From contig CP136067.1 in the NCBI GenBank assembly GCA_032622095.1, forward strand, positions 200,472,052 through 200,536,051: DNA of 64,000 nt, given 5' to 3'. The position numbers and the translations under genes are program-made. The notes under the pieces are model-generated. The model did no database searches and was not told where the DNA came from. It was given only the letters and a program-made list of their open reading frames with translations. The stretch comes from Siphonodentalium dalli. Its lineage: Eukaryota; Mollusca; Scaphopoda; Gadilida; Siphonodentaliidae. Shown here in pieces: positions 51,834-64,000 of the stretch (its first letter is position 1; each line of letters opens with the position of its first letter).

Positions 51834-52454
51834 TTCGACGACCCACAGCGGCCGTAGTTCCATATTCCAGACTAATTATTTCCGACGTCACCCATAAAGT
51901 ATCGACTTGGGCGGATTTACAAGGTTGGGGTTTACGATTCGACGTTGCGATACCCAGACTAAAGAAAGATCTCTCAACTTTGAGAGATGAAACTAGAGTT
52001 ACCTTAAGGGATAGGGCTATTTTACTCGTGTCTATCTTGACCACGGTAGCTCTGCAGTCGGATCTTGAGACCTGGGGGAACAAGTTCGGAGTAGAGATCT
52101 CGGATTATACCGCGAACACTCTTAGTGAACCCAAACGACGCGCTTTGCTAAACAAAGCCCTCACATTAAAATAAATCCTCGACCACGTACATACCCAGGC
52201 TGATTTAGAGGCTTGGGCTAAAACATTTTGCGTGGATATTACCAACTATTCCGCTAACACCCTAACTATAAAAAAAACGACAGGTCCTGCGAAACCTCGC
52301 CCTTAGCCCCGAAGGAATACGGACCCAGGATGACCTCGAGGCTTGGGGCGCACGAACCGGCGTTAGTATTAGATATTTCAACGGGGCGAATTTAACAAGA
52401 TTTGATGTAAACCTACTAACTGATTTGGCGGCTTGGGAAGAGGATTCTGATTAG
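51834..52454 (+). pseudogene. Protein of tandem ~45-residue DLExW repeats, unknown
   Basis: Four imperfect repeats start at about 51915 (ADLQGWGLRFDVAI), 52047 (SDLETWGNKFGVEISDYTAN), 52200 (ADLEAWAKTFCVDITNYSAN) and 52332 (DDLEAWGARTGVSIRYFNGAN). The pattern is (Q/D)xDLExWxxxFxVxIxxYxANxL followed by a basic, leucine-rich segment (KRRALLNKALTL). The frame is open upstream without an ATG. TAA 52172-52174 interrupts repeat 2-3; a 1-nt shift near 52280 follows; it ends WEEDSD at TAG 52452-52454. I do not recognise the repeat. The 5' end is lost at a T-rich junction near 51790. Helical solenoid or DNA-binding repeats are possible. Confidence 0.5.
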
Positions 52455-53069
52455 CAGGTAGGATAAATAATATTATTATTACTCACCTATATAGTAACAT
52501 ATATATCCAAACACAATGTTGAGATATTATGATTAGATTTGTTGTATACTTGCTCTTTATATACCGCGGTTGTAGAGTGCTGTGATAACCTTCACCTAAG
52601 TAGACACACATCCCCAATATTTTATTTCATATTACATATATAAGAGGCGATAATCGGTCAGGTTATATCGAGGGAGATGTCGTTTAGATATACCCGCCTT
52701 GTTTAGTATGCGCCACGATCACGCGCTATTCTCGAGATAACCTTCACCGACTTGTTGTGGAATCTGTTCTTTGCCTATAACCTAGACATACACGCCACGA
52801 TCACGCGCTATTCTCATGATAACCTTCGCCGATTTGTTGTGGAATCTGTTCTTTGCCAAAAAACATAGACATATACGCCACAATCACGCGATAATCAGGC
52901 TCTATTCTCGTAATAACCTTGACCCGAAACCTCATTAGTGATAACACATAGCGCGGAGTGACCTCTCACCCCCCTTGATAGCACAGGAACAGGAGCTGAG
53001 CAAAGTCAAGTCAAATCATCTACCCGAATACTCTTCTTATACTACTGATACCGCTTATTTTGCTTGATA
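52455..53069 (+). other. Spacer with 82-bp tandem repeats
   Basis: CGCCACGATCACGCGCTATT begins units at 52711 and 52793 and, more diverged, at 52875 (period 82). The rest is AT-rich and unassigned. Confidence 0.65.
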
Positions 53070-56000
53070 TGGAACCATGTTGTATAGAGCATTCAATACA
53101 CGTTCACATGGATGACCCGGGGGACGAGCAGGATATGCTGCTGATGATGGCCATGTAATAACGATCGGAACACGTAAGATGCTGGAAGATTTGGAGGTAT
53201 TACTCATGATATGGAACCATGTTGTATATATCATTCGATACACCTATAGATCACATGGATGACCGGGAGGACGAGCGGGATGTGCTGGTGACGATGGCCA
53301 TCTAATAACGATCGGAACACGTAAGATGCTGGATGATTTGGAGGTATTACTCATGATATGGAACCATGTTGTATATAGCATTCAATACACGGTCACATGG
53401 ATGACCGGGAGGACGAGCAGGATATATGTAATGCTAAGGTGCGCACATAACGATCAGGACACGACAGATGCTGGATGATTTGGAGGTATTACTCATGATA
53501 TGGAACCATGTTGTATATAGCATTCAATACACGGTCACATGGATGACCGGGAGGACGAGCAGGATATATGTAATGCTAAGGTGCGCACATAACGATCAGG
53601 ACACGACAGATGCTGGATGATTTGGAGGTATTACTCATGATATGGAACCATGTTGTATATAGCATTCAATACACGTTCACATGGATGACCGGGAGGACGA
53701 GCCGGATGTGCTGCCGACGATGGCCATGTAATAACGATCAGGACACGACAGATGCTGGATGATTTGGAGGTATTACTCATGATATGGAACCATGTTGTAT
53801 ATAGCATTCGATACATGTTCACATGGATGACCGGGAGGACGCGCAGTGTGTGCTGATGGTGGTCATCTAATAACGATCAGGACACGACAGATGCTGGATG
53901 ATTTGGAGGTATTACTCATGATATGGAACCATGTTGTATATAGCATTCAATACACGTTCACACGGATGACCAGGAGGACGAGCGGGATGTGCTGCTGATG
54001 ATGGTCATCTAATAACGATCAGGACACGACAGATCCTCGATGATTTGGAGGTTTTGCTCATAATATGGAACCATGTTGTATATAGCATTCGATACATGTT
54101 CACATGGATGACCGGGAGGATGTGCTGCTGACGGTGGTGGTCACCTAATAATTATAAGGACACGACAGATGCTGGATGATTTGGAGGTATTACTCATGAT
54201 ATGGAACCATGTTGTGTATAGCATTCAATACACGTTCACATGGATGTCTCAGGAGGACGCGCAGGATGTACTGCTGACGATGGTCATCTATAATTACGAT
54301 CAGGACACGACAGATGCTAGATGATTTGGAGGTACTGCTCATGATATGGAACCATGTTGTATATAGCATTCAATACACGTTCACATGGATGTCTCAGGAG
54401 GACGCGCAGTGTGTGCTGATGGTGGTCATCTAATTACGATCAGAACACGACAGATGCTCGATGATTTGAAGGATTTGCTCATGATATGGAACCATGTTTT
54501 ATATAGCATTCAATACACGTTCACACGGATGACCGGGAGGACGCGCGGGATGTGCTGGTGACGATGGTCATCTAATAACGATCAGGACACGACAGATGCT
54601 GGATGATTTGGAGGTATTGCTCATGATATGGAACCATGTTGTATATAGCATTCAATACACCTATAGATCACATGGATGACCGGGAGGATGTGCTGCTGAC
54701 GATGGCCATCTAATTACGATCAGGACACGACAAATCCTCGATGATTTGAAGGATTTGCTCATGATATGGAACCATGTTTTATATAGCATTCGATACACGA
54801 GCGGGCGGGATGTGCTGGTGACGATGGCCATCTAATAACGATCGGAACACGTAAGATGCTGGATGATTTGGAGGTATTACTCATGATATGGAACCATGTT
54901 GTATATAGCATTCAATACACGGTCACATGGATGACCGGGAGGACGAGCAGGATATATGTAATGCTAAGGTGCGCACATAACGATCAGGACACGACAGATG
55001 CTGGATGATTTGGAGGTATTACTCATGATATGGAACCATGTTGTATATAGCATTCAATACACGGTCACATGGATGACCGGGAGGACGAGCAGGATATATG
55101 TAATGCTAAGGTGCGCACATAACGATCAGGACACGACAGATGCTGGATGATTTGGAGGTATTACTCATGATATGGAACCATGTTGTATATAGCATTCAAT
55201 ACACGTTCACATGGATGACCGGGAGGACGAGCCGGATGTGCTGCCGACGATGGCCATGTAATAACGATCAGGACACGACAGATGCTGGATGATTTGGAGG
55301 TATTACTCATGATATGGAACCATGTTGTATATAGCATTCGATACATGTTCACATGGATGACCGGGAGGACGCGCAGTGTGTGCTGATGGTGGTCATCTAA
55401 TAACGATCAGGACACGACAGATGCTGGATGATTTGGAGGTATTACTCATGATATGGAACCATGTTGTATATAGCATTCAATACACGTTCACACGGATGAC
55501 CAGGAGGACGAGCGGGATGTGCTGCTGATGATGGTCATCTAATAACGATCAGGACACGACAGATCCTCGATGATTTGGAGGTTTTGCTCATAATATGGAA
55601 CCATGTTGTATATAGCATTCGATACATGTTCACATGGATGACCGGGAGGATGTGCTGCTGACGGTGGTGGTCACCTAATAATTATAAGGACACGACAGAT
55701 GCTGGATGATTTGGAGGTATTACTCATGATATGGAACCATGTTGTGTATAGCATTCAATACACGTTCACATGGATGTCTCAGGAGGACGCGCAGGATGTA
55801 CTGCTGACGATGGTCATCTATAATTACGATCAGGACACGACAGATGCTAGATGATTTGGAGGTACTGCTCATGATATGGAACCATGTTGTATATAGCATT
55901 CAATACACGTTCACATGGATGTCTCAGGAGGACGCGCAGTGTGTGCTGATGGTGGTCATCTAATTACGATCAGAACACGACAGATGCTCGATGATTTGAA

Positions 56001-56640
56001 GGATTTGCTCATGATATGGAACCATGTTTTATATAGCATTCAATACACGTTCACACGGATGACCGGGAGGACGCGCGGGATGTGCTGGTGACGATGGTCA
56101 TCTAATAACGATCAGGACACGACAGATGCTGGATGATTTGGAGGTATTGCTCATGATATGGAACCATGTTGTATATAGCATTCAATACACCTATAGATCA
56201 CATGGATGACCGGGAGGATGTGCTGCTGACGATGGCCATCTAATTACGATCAGGACACGACAAATCCTCGATGATTTGAAGGATTTGCTCATGATATGGA
56301 ACCATGTTTTATATAGCATTCGATACACGTTCACATGGATGACCCGGGAGGACGCGTAGGATGTGATGCTGACGATGGCCATCTAATAACGATCAGGACA
56401 CGACAGATGCTGGATGATTTGGAGGGTTAACTCATGATATGGAACCATGTTGTATATAGCATTCGATACACGTTCACGTGGATGACCCGGGGAGAACGAG
56501 CGGGATGTGCTGCTGAAGATGGCCATCTAATAACGATCAGGACACGACAGATGCTGGATGATTTGGAGGGTTAACTCATGATATGGAACCATGTTGTATA
56601 TAGCATTCAATACACGTTCACATGAATGACCCGCGAGGAC
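53070..56640 (+). repeat. 144-bp satellite array 2
   Basis: Same satellite and orientation as array 1. It contains a ~1530-bp block repeated once (about 53275-54799 and 54805-56329), which looks identical where compared; units diverge only at the outer edges. Variants with ATATATGTAATGCTAAGGTGC or CACCTATAGATCACATGG insertions mark individual monomers. Confidence 0.95.
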
Positions 56641-57058
56641 ACGCAGGATGTGCTGCAGACGATGGCCACCAACCTCCACATGCTCAATTTCAGCGAAATT
56701 CCACACGAAACTCATGTTAGATCTGTGTTCGAAGAGATACGGTAAACAATAGACTTTAAAATATCACATTTACAGGCTATACATACGGCCCGACGTATAC
56801 GATTTATCGTTTCAGGGTCGGTTGCGACAAGACGTAACTGATACAGGAAGATAATAACGCAATCCAGATTTCGTTCATTTCAGATCCAATAGAGAGACTC
56901 ACAACAGCAACTATAACAACAATCATAACAATAACAATCTGACACACAAAAACAACAGCATCTCTTGAACACGTGGTATTAAATATTGTCCATTTCCCAG
57001 AAATCGCAGAATCCTGACGGGCGTACTCGACCTCGTCTATATCCGAATCTCCATCCAG
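56641..57058 (+). other. Duplicate of the 24125-24527 segment
   Basis: Near-identical to 24125-24527 (CCGACGTATACGATTTATCG, CTGACGGGCGTACTCGACC). The open stretch carries a TAA in the EEIR position (GGTAAACAATAG). Confidence 0.85.
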
Positions 57059-57551
57059 ACCAACAGTTAGAAAATTAATATATCGAGGTCATGGATTAAT
57101 GTGAGAATGACTGATCAGCAACATCTACCAGGGTACACATTAGTTTATCACACGAATATATGACATAAAGTACCCTGTTACCTAGTTCGAACTATCCTGC
57201 CTGCCAGAATAGATGACTATTTTGACAGGTTTTGTGCCAACTCTGACATAGGATGGTTGGAACTGGTATGTCTAAAATTTATTATAATGAGGAGACTTAT
57301 GATTGGTTAGTTAAGTCCCAACCCCTCTTTGTGTATATGCTTGGTCGGGATTTTAGTTCTAGTCCTGCTTCTCCACTCTTCTAGTCTGCTATACTAAAGG
57401 TGCTGTTCCACTGGCTCAGTGTATTCTGAAAGAAAGCTCTTGCAAATTATCTCTTGAAGAAAATAAAAGTTCAACCCAGACGACTCGACTTATTTGTGAA
57501 AGACCACAGCCATCGTCACACACACAACGTAAAGTCCTCCAGCTCTGTCAC
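57059..57551 (+). repeat. 5'-truncated family A LTR, duplicate
   Basis: Begins at the same truncation point as 24528 and ends CTGTCACA. Followed by the same TTTGGTGCGCGTGATACGG and splice-donor sequence. Confidence 0.87.
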
Positions 57552-57627
57552 ATATAGGTTGTTTGGTGCGCGTGATACGGATTCACCTGGAACTCTTGAG
57601 ATATTGGTAAGTACGTTTTCTTAGTCT

Positions 57628-57998
57628 ATGTCAAATCCTTTTGGTAGTTTTAATAACCCTTTAGCGATAGACACCAGTGGCACGGGACCGATAGTTTGGA
57701 CTACTGCTTTAATTAGGTGTTATTTTGCTTCAATTCCTACACGTCCCGCACGTATCTATATGAGTTATTTGCACGATTGTTTTGATTTGTTCAACATAAC
57801 ATTGAGTACGTAGATCTCCTTCAACCTCGATTTCATAGGTTAGTCAGTACTGGTTATGGAAACGTGATTGAAGGCAGATTTGCTAAACATACTTTTGTGC
57901 ACAGTGATTTCACTCACTTAGTATTTCAAATAATTTGGACTAACGAAACCAACATAGTGCACCAATCAGAGTTTGGAATGTGTGCTAAGGACGATTAA
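57628..57998 (+). pseudogene. Family A leader ORF X, duplicate copy
   Basis: Matches 25104-25292 including the deletion that brings a TAG into frame. Unlike that copy, the downstream ORF X sequence remains (TTCATAGGTTAGTCAGTACTGG ... GTGCTAAGGACGAT) to TAA 57996-57998. Confidence 0.8.
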
Positions 57999-58080
57999 CA
58001 TACACAATAAAATCTAAACTAAAATTCTAAAAATTTCTATAGTAAGTTAGCTTGAAATATTGTTTTGAGACATTCAATAT

Positions 58081-58202
58081 ATGTCCAAAAAGAAAATATC
58101 TCAAGAAGAGGGGTGTAACATAGGAAAATTATTTCTAAGAGGATCTATAAGTTGCTTATCACCCAAGATTGAAATAAGTATAGATAATTTTGAAAAATTG
58201 TG
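58081..58202 (+). pseudogene. Family A leader ORF Y, 5' fragment
   Basis: MSKKKISQEEGCNIGKLF to about codon 41 (NFEKLC), then the frame runs on into LINE sequence without a stop until 58473. Only the first 41 codons belong to ORF Y. Confidence 0.82.
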
Positions 58203-58927
58203 TATATACGATAACGAACTTGAGCACATTATGTTCACTTGCTCTTCATTCCCGATCCTGTCACTGCGAAATAGTTTCTGGGAACGAGTCATCGACTACT
58301 GCGGTATTCAAGTTTATTTGTACATGTTCGGTCTAGAGGAGGACTTGTTGTCTCTAATCTTGGGAAGTGATCACCCATCACGCTTGGACGCCGTTGGACA
58401 CTATCGGGACTCTGTTATTGATATTTCTGCATCTTTTTTATTTGTAATGTGTTCCCTAATTAGGGCAAAATAATTGTTCTCAGATTAATTCAGAAAATTA
58501 CAGCCCACACGCATGTGACGTAGCTTAAATGCAGAAGAGAAGAAAACAAAATATGGTTGATGATCAATTTGTGCATTATATATATCAGATAACGATATAT
58601 GTAATGTTGTCAAGTATCGGGACAGTGTAGATATGTGAAATGATATACTATTTGTCTGTATGGGCTCAAACATTCGGATGCGCATTATATATATTGCTAC
58701 AATTGTAATGCATTTTGCTTTTCTCACGCCGATAAAAGTTTGACAGATAAGACGCAACGCGTCCGTACCAAAGTGAGCCTGACATTACGCATGCACGTTT
58801 ACGTTTATGTAATACTATGTTATTTATGTTCACAGTTCACCGTTGTATTTATATCTACATGTATGTCTATAATTGTACAAAATATCTCTCCTCCAAGGAG
58901 GCAATAAAGAATCTCTCTCTCTCTCTC
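58203..58927 (+). mobile_element. LINE 3' end with (TC)n tail
   Basis: 58203-58473 resembles the C-terminus of non-LTR reverse transcriptases (NELEHIMFTCSSF ... RNSFWERVI ... LLSLILGSDHP). A ~430-bp 3' UTR ends in a small hairpin TCTCCTCCAAGGAGGCAATA and AATAAAGAA(TC)n. A microsatellite instead of poly(A) suits CR1-like clades. It is fused in frame to ORF Y on the left and borders satellite on the right; no target duplication was found. Confidence 0.68.
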
Positions 58928-60410
58928 ATGATATGGAACCATGTTGTATATAGCATTCAATACACGTTCATATGGATGACCGGGAAGAGGCGCAGGATGT
59001 TCTGTGACGATGGCCACCTAATAACGATCAGGACAGATGCTGGATGATTTGGAGGTATTACTCATGATATGGAACCATGTTGTATATAGCATTCAATACA
59101 CGTTCACATGGATGACCGGGAAGAGGCGCAGGATGTTCTGTGACGATGGCCACCTAATAACGATCAGAACACGTAAGATGCTGGATGATTTGGAGGTATT
59201 GCTCATGATATGGAACCATGTTGTATATAGCATTCAATACACGTTCACATGGATGACCCGGGGAGGACGCGTAGAATGTGCTGCTGACGATGGCCATCTA
59301 ATAACGATCAGGACACGACAGATGCTGGATGATTTGGAGGTATTGCTCATGATATGGAACCATGTTGTATATAGCATTCAATACACGTTCACATGGAAGA
59401 CTGGGAGGACGCGCAGGATGACTGTGCTGCTGACGGCGTTCATCTAATAACGATCAGGACACGACAGATGCTGGATGATTTGGAGGTATTGCTCATGATA
59501 TGGAACCATGTTGTATATAGCATTCGATACACGTTCACATGGATGACAGGGAGGACGCGCGGGATGTGCTGCTGACGATGGTCATCTAATTACGATCAGG
59601 ACACGACAGATGCTGGATGATTTGGAGGTATTACTCATGATATGGAACCATGTTGTATATAGCATTCAATACACGTTCACATGGATGACCCGGGGAGGAC
59701 GCGTAGGATGTGCTGCTGACGATGGCCACCTAATAACGATCGGAACACGTAAGATGCTGGATGATTTGGAGGTATTACTCATGATATGGAACCATGTTGT
59801 ATATAGCATTCGATACACGTTCACATGGATGACCGGGAGGATGTGCTGCTGATGATGGTCATCTAATAATGATAAGGACACGACAGATGCTCGATGATTT
59901 GAAGGGTTTGATCATGATATGGAACCATGTTGTAAATAGCATTTGATACACGTTCACACGGATGACAGGGAGGACGCGCGGGATGTGCTGCTGACGATGG
60001 TCATCTATTAACGATCAGGACACGACAGATGCTCGATGATTTGGAGGGTTTGCTCATGATATGGAACCATGTTGTATATAGCATTCGATACACGTTCACA
60101 TGGATGACCGGGAGGACGCGTAGAATGTGCTGCTGACGATGGTCATCTATTAACGATCAGGACACGACAGATGCTGGATGATTTGGAGGGTTTACTCATG
60201 ATATGGAACCATGTTGTAAATAGCATTTGATACACGTTCACACGGATGACCCGGGGAGGACGCGTAGGATGTGCTGCTGATGATGGCCATCTAATTACGA
60301 TCAGGACACGACAGATGCTGGATGATTTGGAGGTATTACTCATGATATGGAACCATGTTGTATATAGCATTCAATACACGTTCACATTGATGACCCGGGG
60401 AGGACGAGCA
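58928..60410 (+). repeat. 144-bp satellite array 3a
   Basis: Ten or so monomers starting ATGATATGGAACCATG directly after the LINE (TC)n tail. Ends within GAGGACGAGCAGGATCC at the captured coding segment. Confidence 0.95.
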
Positions 60411-60818
60411 GGATCCTTGGCAATGGCTTTTCGTCACTGACAAAGCAGCTGAGGAATCGACTCGAAAATCTGAAAAGAGGAAAGAGGAAAACCAGTCTCA
60501 AACGACAAATCTTAGGCGACAGCAATATGAAAAAAAGACCGATAAAAGACAGCTATGGATGCATTAATTGGCCGCCAGATAGTTATCCAGAGGATGAGGA
60601 CTTGACCACCCAGGAAGAAAAGAGGGTTTGGTTGGAGAGGCAGTCGACTCTGGCTGTAAAAGATAGAGCTGATACAGTTTCAGATTTGATGAAGGTGACA
60701 TATGTTAGTCAGCGGCTATTCATAAACAATAAGGAACATTTTATAGCTGACGTGAAAATTAAATGGCCGCTGCTGTTTGAGTATGACTTTGTATTAGATC
60801 ACATGCAGAACTTAACAG
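60411..60818 (+). pseudogene. Captured coding exon inside the satellite
   Basis: A non-satellite segment open for ~130 codons: NGFSSLTKQLRNRLENLKRG, then KDSYGCINWPPDSYPEDED, EEKRVWLERQS, DLMKVTYVSQRLFINN and KIKWPLLFEYDFVLDHM. The block order resembles a large group of uncharacterised animal proteins often labelled SAMD3-like (SAM-domain-containing), though no SAM domain is in this piece. The frame runs into satellite on the 3' side and stops at TGA 60857-60859. An ATG at 60527 lies inside. It was probably trapped as one exon by recombination; the stretch itself shows no lesion. Confidence 0.55.
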
Positions 60819-63800
60819 GACACGACAGATGCTGGATGATTTTGAGGTATTACTCATGATATGGAACCATGTTGTATGTAGCATTCAATACACGTTCACA
60901 TGGATGACCCGGGGAGGACGCGTAGGATGTGCTGCTGACGATGGTCATCTAATAACGATCAGGACACGTAAGATGCTGGATGATTTGAAGGTATTACTCA
61001 TGATATGGAACCATGTTGTGTATAGCATTCAATACACGTTCACATGGATGTCTCAGGAGGACGAGCAGGATGTGCTGCTGACGATGGTCACCTAATAACG
61101 ATCAGAACACGTAAGATGCTGGATGATTTGAAGGTATTACTCATGATATGGAACCATGTTGTATATAGCATTCGATACACGTTCACATGGATGACCGGGA
61201 GGTCGCGCAGGATGTGCTGCCGACTATGGTCATCTAATTACGATCAGGACACGACAGATGCTGGATGATTTGGAGGTATTACTCATGATATGGAACCATG
61301 TTGTATATAGCATTCAATACATGTTCACATGGATGACCGGGAGGACGCGTAGAATGTGCTGATGACGATGGCCATCTAATAACGATCAGGACACGACAGA
61401 TGCTGGATGATTTGGAGGTATTACTCATGATATGGAACCATGTTGTATATAGCATTCAATACACGTTCACATGGATGACCGGGAGGATGTGCATTTGGAG
61501 GTATTACTCATGATATGGAACCATGTTGTAAATAGCATTCAATACACGTTCACACGGATGACCCGGGGGGACGCGTAGGATGTGCTGCTGACGATGGCCA
61601 TCTAATTACGATCAGGACACGACAGATGCTGGATGATTTGGAGGTATTACTCATGATATGGAACCATGTTGTAAATAGCATTTGATACACGTTCACACGG
61701 ATGACCCGGGGAGGACGCGTAGGATGTGCTGATGGTGGTGGTCACCTAATAACGATCAGGACACGACAGATGCTGGATGATTTGGAGGTATTACTCATGA
61801 TATGGAACCATGTTGTATATAGCATTGAATACACGTTCACATGGATGACCCGGGGAGGACGCGTAGGATGTGCTGCTGACGATGGCCATATAATAACGAT
61901 CAGGACACGACAGATGCTGGATGATTTGGAGGTATTACTCACGATATGGAACCATGTTGTATATAGCATTCGATACACGGTCACATGGATGACGGGCAGG
62001 ATGTGCTGGTGACGATGGTCATCTAATAAAGATCAGGACACGACAGATGCTGGATGATTTGGAGGTATTGCTCATGATATGGAACCATGTTGTATATAGC
62101 ATTCAATACACGTTCACATGGATGACGGGAGGACGCGTAGGATGTGCTGCTGATGATGGCCACCTAATAACGATCAGGACACGACAGATGCTGGATGATT
62201 TGAAGGGTTTGATCATGATATGGAACCATGTTGTAAATAGCATTCGATACACGTTCACATGGATGACGGGAGGACGAGCGGGATATCTGTAATGCTAACG
62301 GTGCGCACATAACGATCAGGACACGACAGATGCTGGATGATTTGGAGGTATTACTCATGATATGGAACCATGTTGTATATAGCATTGAATACACGTTCAC
62401 ATGGATGACCCGGGGAGGACGCGTAGGATGTGCTGCTGACGATGGCCATATAATAACGATCAGGACACGACAGATGCTGGATGATTTGGAGGTATTACTC
62501 ACGATATGGAACCATGTTGTATATAGCATTCGATACACGGTCACATGGATGACGGGCAGGATGTGCTGGTGACGATGGTCATCTAATAAAGATCAGGACA
62601 CGACAGATGCTGGATGATTTGGAGGTATTGCTCATGATATGGAACCATGTTGTATATAGCATTCAATACACGTTCACATGGATGACGGGAGGACGCGTAG
62701 GATGTGCTGCTGATGATGGCCACCTAATAACGATCAGGACACGACAGATGCTGGATGATTTGAAGGGTTTGATCATGATATGGAACCATGTTGTAAATAG
62801 CATTCGATACACGTTCACATGGATGACGGGAGGACGAGCGGGATATCTGTAATGCTAACGGTGCGCACATAACGATCAGGACACGACAGATGCTGGATGA
62901 TTTGGAGGTATTACTCATGATATGGAACCATGTTGTATATAGCATTCAATACACGTTCACATGGATGACCAGGAGGACGCGCAGGATGTGCTGCTGACGA
63001 TGGTCATCTAATAACGATCAGGACACGACAGATGCTCGATGATTTGGAGGGTTTACTCATGATATGGAACCATGTTGTATATAGAATTCAATACACGTTC
63101 ACATGGATGACCGGGAGGACGCGCAGGATGTGCTGCTGATGATGGCCATCTAATAACGATCAGGACACGACAGATGCTGGATGATTTGAAGGGTTTGCTC
63201 ATGATATGGAACCATGTTGTATATAGCATTCGATACACGTTCACATGGATGACCGGGAGGTCGCGCAGGATGTGCTGCCGACTATGGTCATCTAATTACG
63301 ATCAGGACACGACAGATGCTGGATGATTTGGAGGTATTACTCATGATATGGAACCATGTTGTATATAGCATTTGAAACACGTTCACATGGATGACCGGGA
63401 GGACGAGCGGGATGTGCTGTTGACGATGGCCATTTAATAACGATCAGGACACGACAGATGCTGGATGATTTGAAGGGTTTGCTCATAATATGGAACCATG
63501 TTGTATATAGCATTCGATACATGTTCACATGGATGACGGGAGGATGTGCTGCTAACGGTGCGCACATAACGACCAGGACACGTCAGATGCTGGATGATTT
63601 GAAGGGTTTGCTCATGATATGGAACCATGTTGTATATAGCACTCAATACACGTTCACGTGGATGACAGGGAGGACGGGCAGGAAGTGCTGGTGACGATGG
63701 CCATCTAATAACGATCAGGACACGACAGATGCTCGATGATTTGGACAGTTTACTCATGATACGGAACCATGTTGTACATAGCATTCAATACACCTATAGA

Positions 63801-64000
63801 TCACATGGATGACCTGGAGGATGTGCTGCTGACGATGGTCATCTAATAACGATCAGGACACGACAGATGCTGGATGATTTGGAGGGTTTACTCATGATAT
63901 GGAACCATGTTGTATATAGAATTCAATACACGTTCACATGGATGACGGGAGGACGCGCAGGATGTGCTGCTGACGATGGCCATCTAATAACGATCAGGAC
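60819..64000 (+). repeat. 144-bp satellite array 3b
   Basis: Continues to the window edge. A 560-bp block (four monomers) is repeated at about 61751-62310 and 62311-62870. One short unit (about 61485-61500) lacks most of the variable part. Confidence 0.95.

Noticed and set aside
58817-63784. Many 60-136-codon frames on both strands in the satellite
   Set aside because: Simple consequence of a 144-bp unit; frames break at monomer indels that are not multiples of 3.

Overview
The window is eukaryotic. It has GT-AG introns, LTR retrotransposons, non-LTR retrotransposon tails, MITEs and long satellite arrays, and no bacterial-style operons. Two repeats combine tandem cores of 165-190 bp with a (GGAC)n tract, like the pearl/HINE elements best known from bivalves. 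Together with the errantivirus-like gypsy elements and the Polinton/adintovirus-like genes, this suggests a lophotrochozoan, probably a mollusc. That is inference; no ordinary host gene is visible to confirm it.

Layout. 1-3.7 kb: an integrase fragment, a remnant of a small acidic gene that recurs at 35 kb, one stray satellite monomer and an internally deleted hAT-like transposase. 3.8-17.8 kb: an old errantivirus-like gypsy element (family A) split by a younger element of the same family (5036-16931, TAAA duplication). The younger element carries two small leader ORFs, gag, pol and a spliced env. 18-21.5 kb: the 3' part of another env-bearing element (family C), in which an SGNH-hydrolase-like gene follows env, interrupted by a piggyBac-type MITE. 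21.5-24.1 kb: a 144-bp satellite, then a family A LTR piece and a long palindrome.

26-38 kb: a relic of a Polinton/adintovirus-like element flanked by a truncated LINE. It holds a two-domain PC4-like gene (minus strand), a seven-exon protein-primed-type DNA polymerase B pseudogene (plus), a two-exon gene with a KEN box and SUMO-interaction-like motifs (plus), and a basic core-like protein plus a frameshifted double-jelly-roll capsid gene (both minus, 2 nt apart). PolB and PC4 could serve DNA synthesis and single-strand binding, the capsid and basic protein packaging, and the KEN/SIM gene perhaps host interaction. No integrase, protease or packaging ATPase was found, so the element is incomplete.

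39-52.5 kb: fragments of several elements: four copies of a small acidic protein of unknown family, a 60-bp minisatellite grown out of family C 3' sequence, two pearl/HINE-like elements, a second gypsy element lacking RNase H and integrase, a mariner-type foldback MITE, a third env-SGNH remnant, and a broken gene made of ~45-residue DLExW repeats. 53-64 kb: more 144-bp satellite with higher-order duplications, a second copy of the satellite-to-family-A junction, a LINE 3' end, and a captured coding exon inside the satellite.

Most coding sequences carry frameshifts or stops. In the young family A element the LTRs differ at only about ten sites by eye, so some single-base breaks may be assembly errors. 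All homology statements rest on reading motifs by eye; no search was run.
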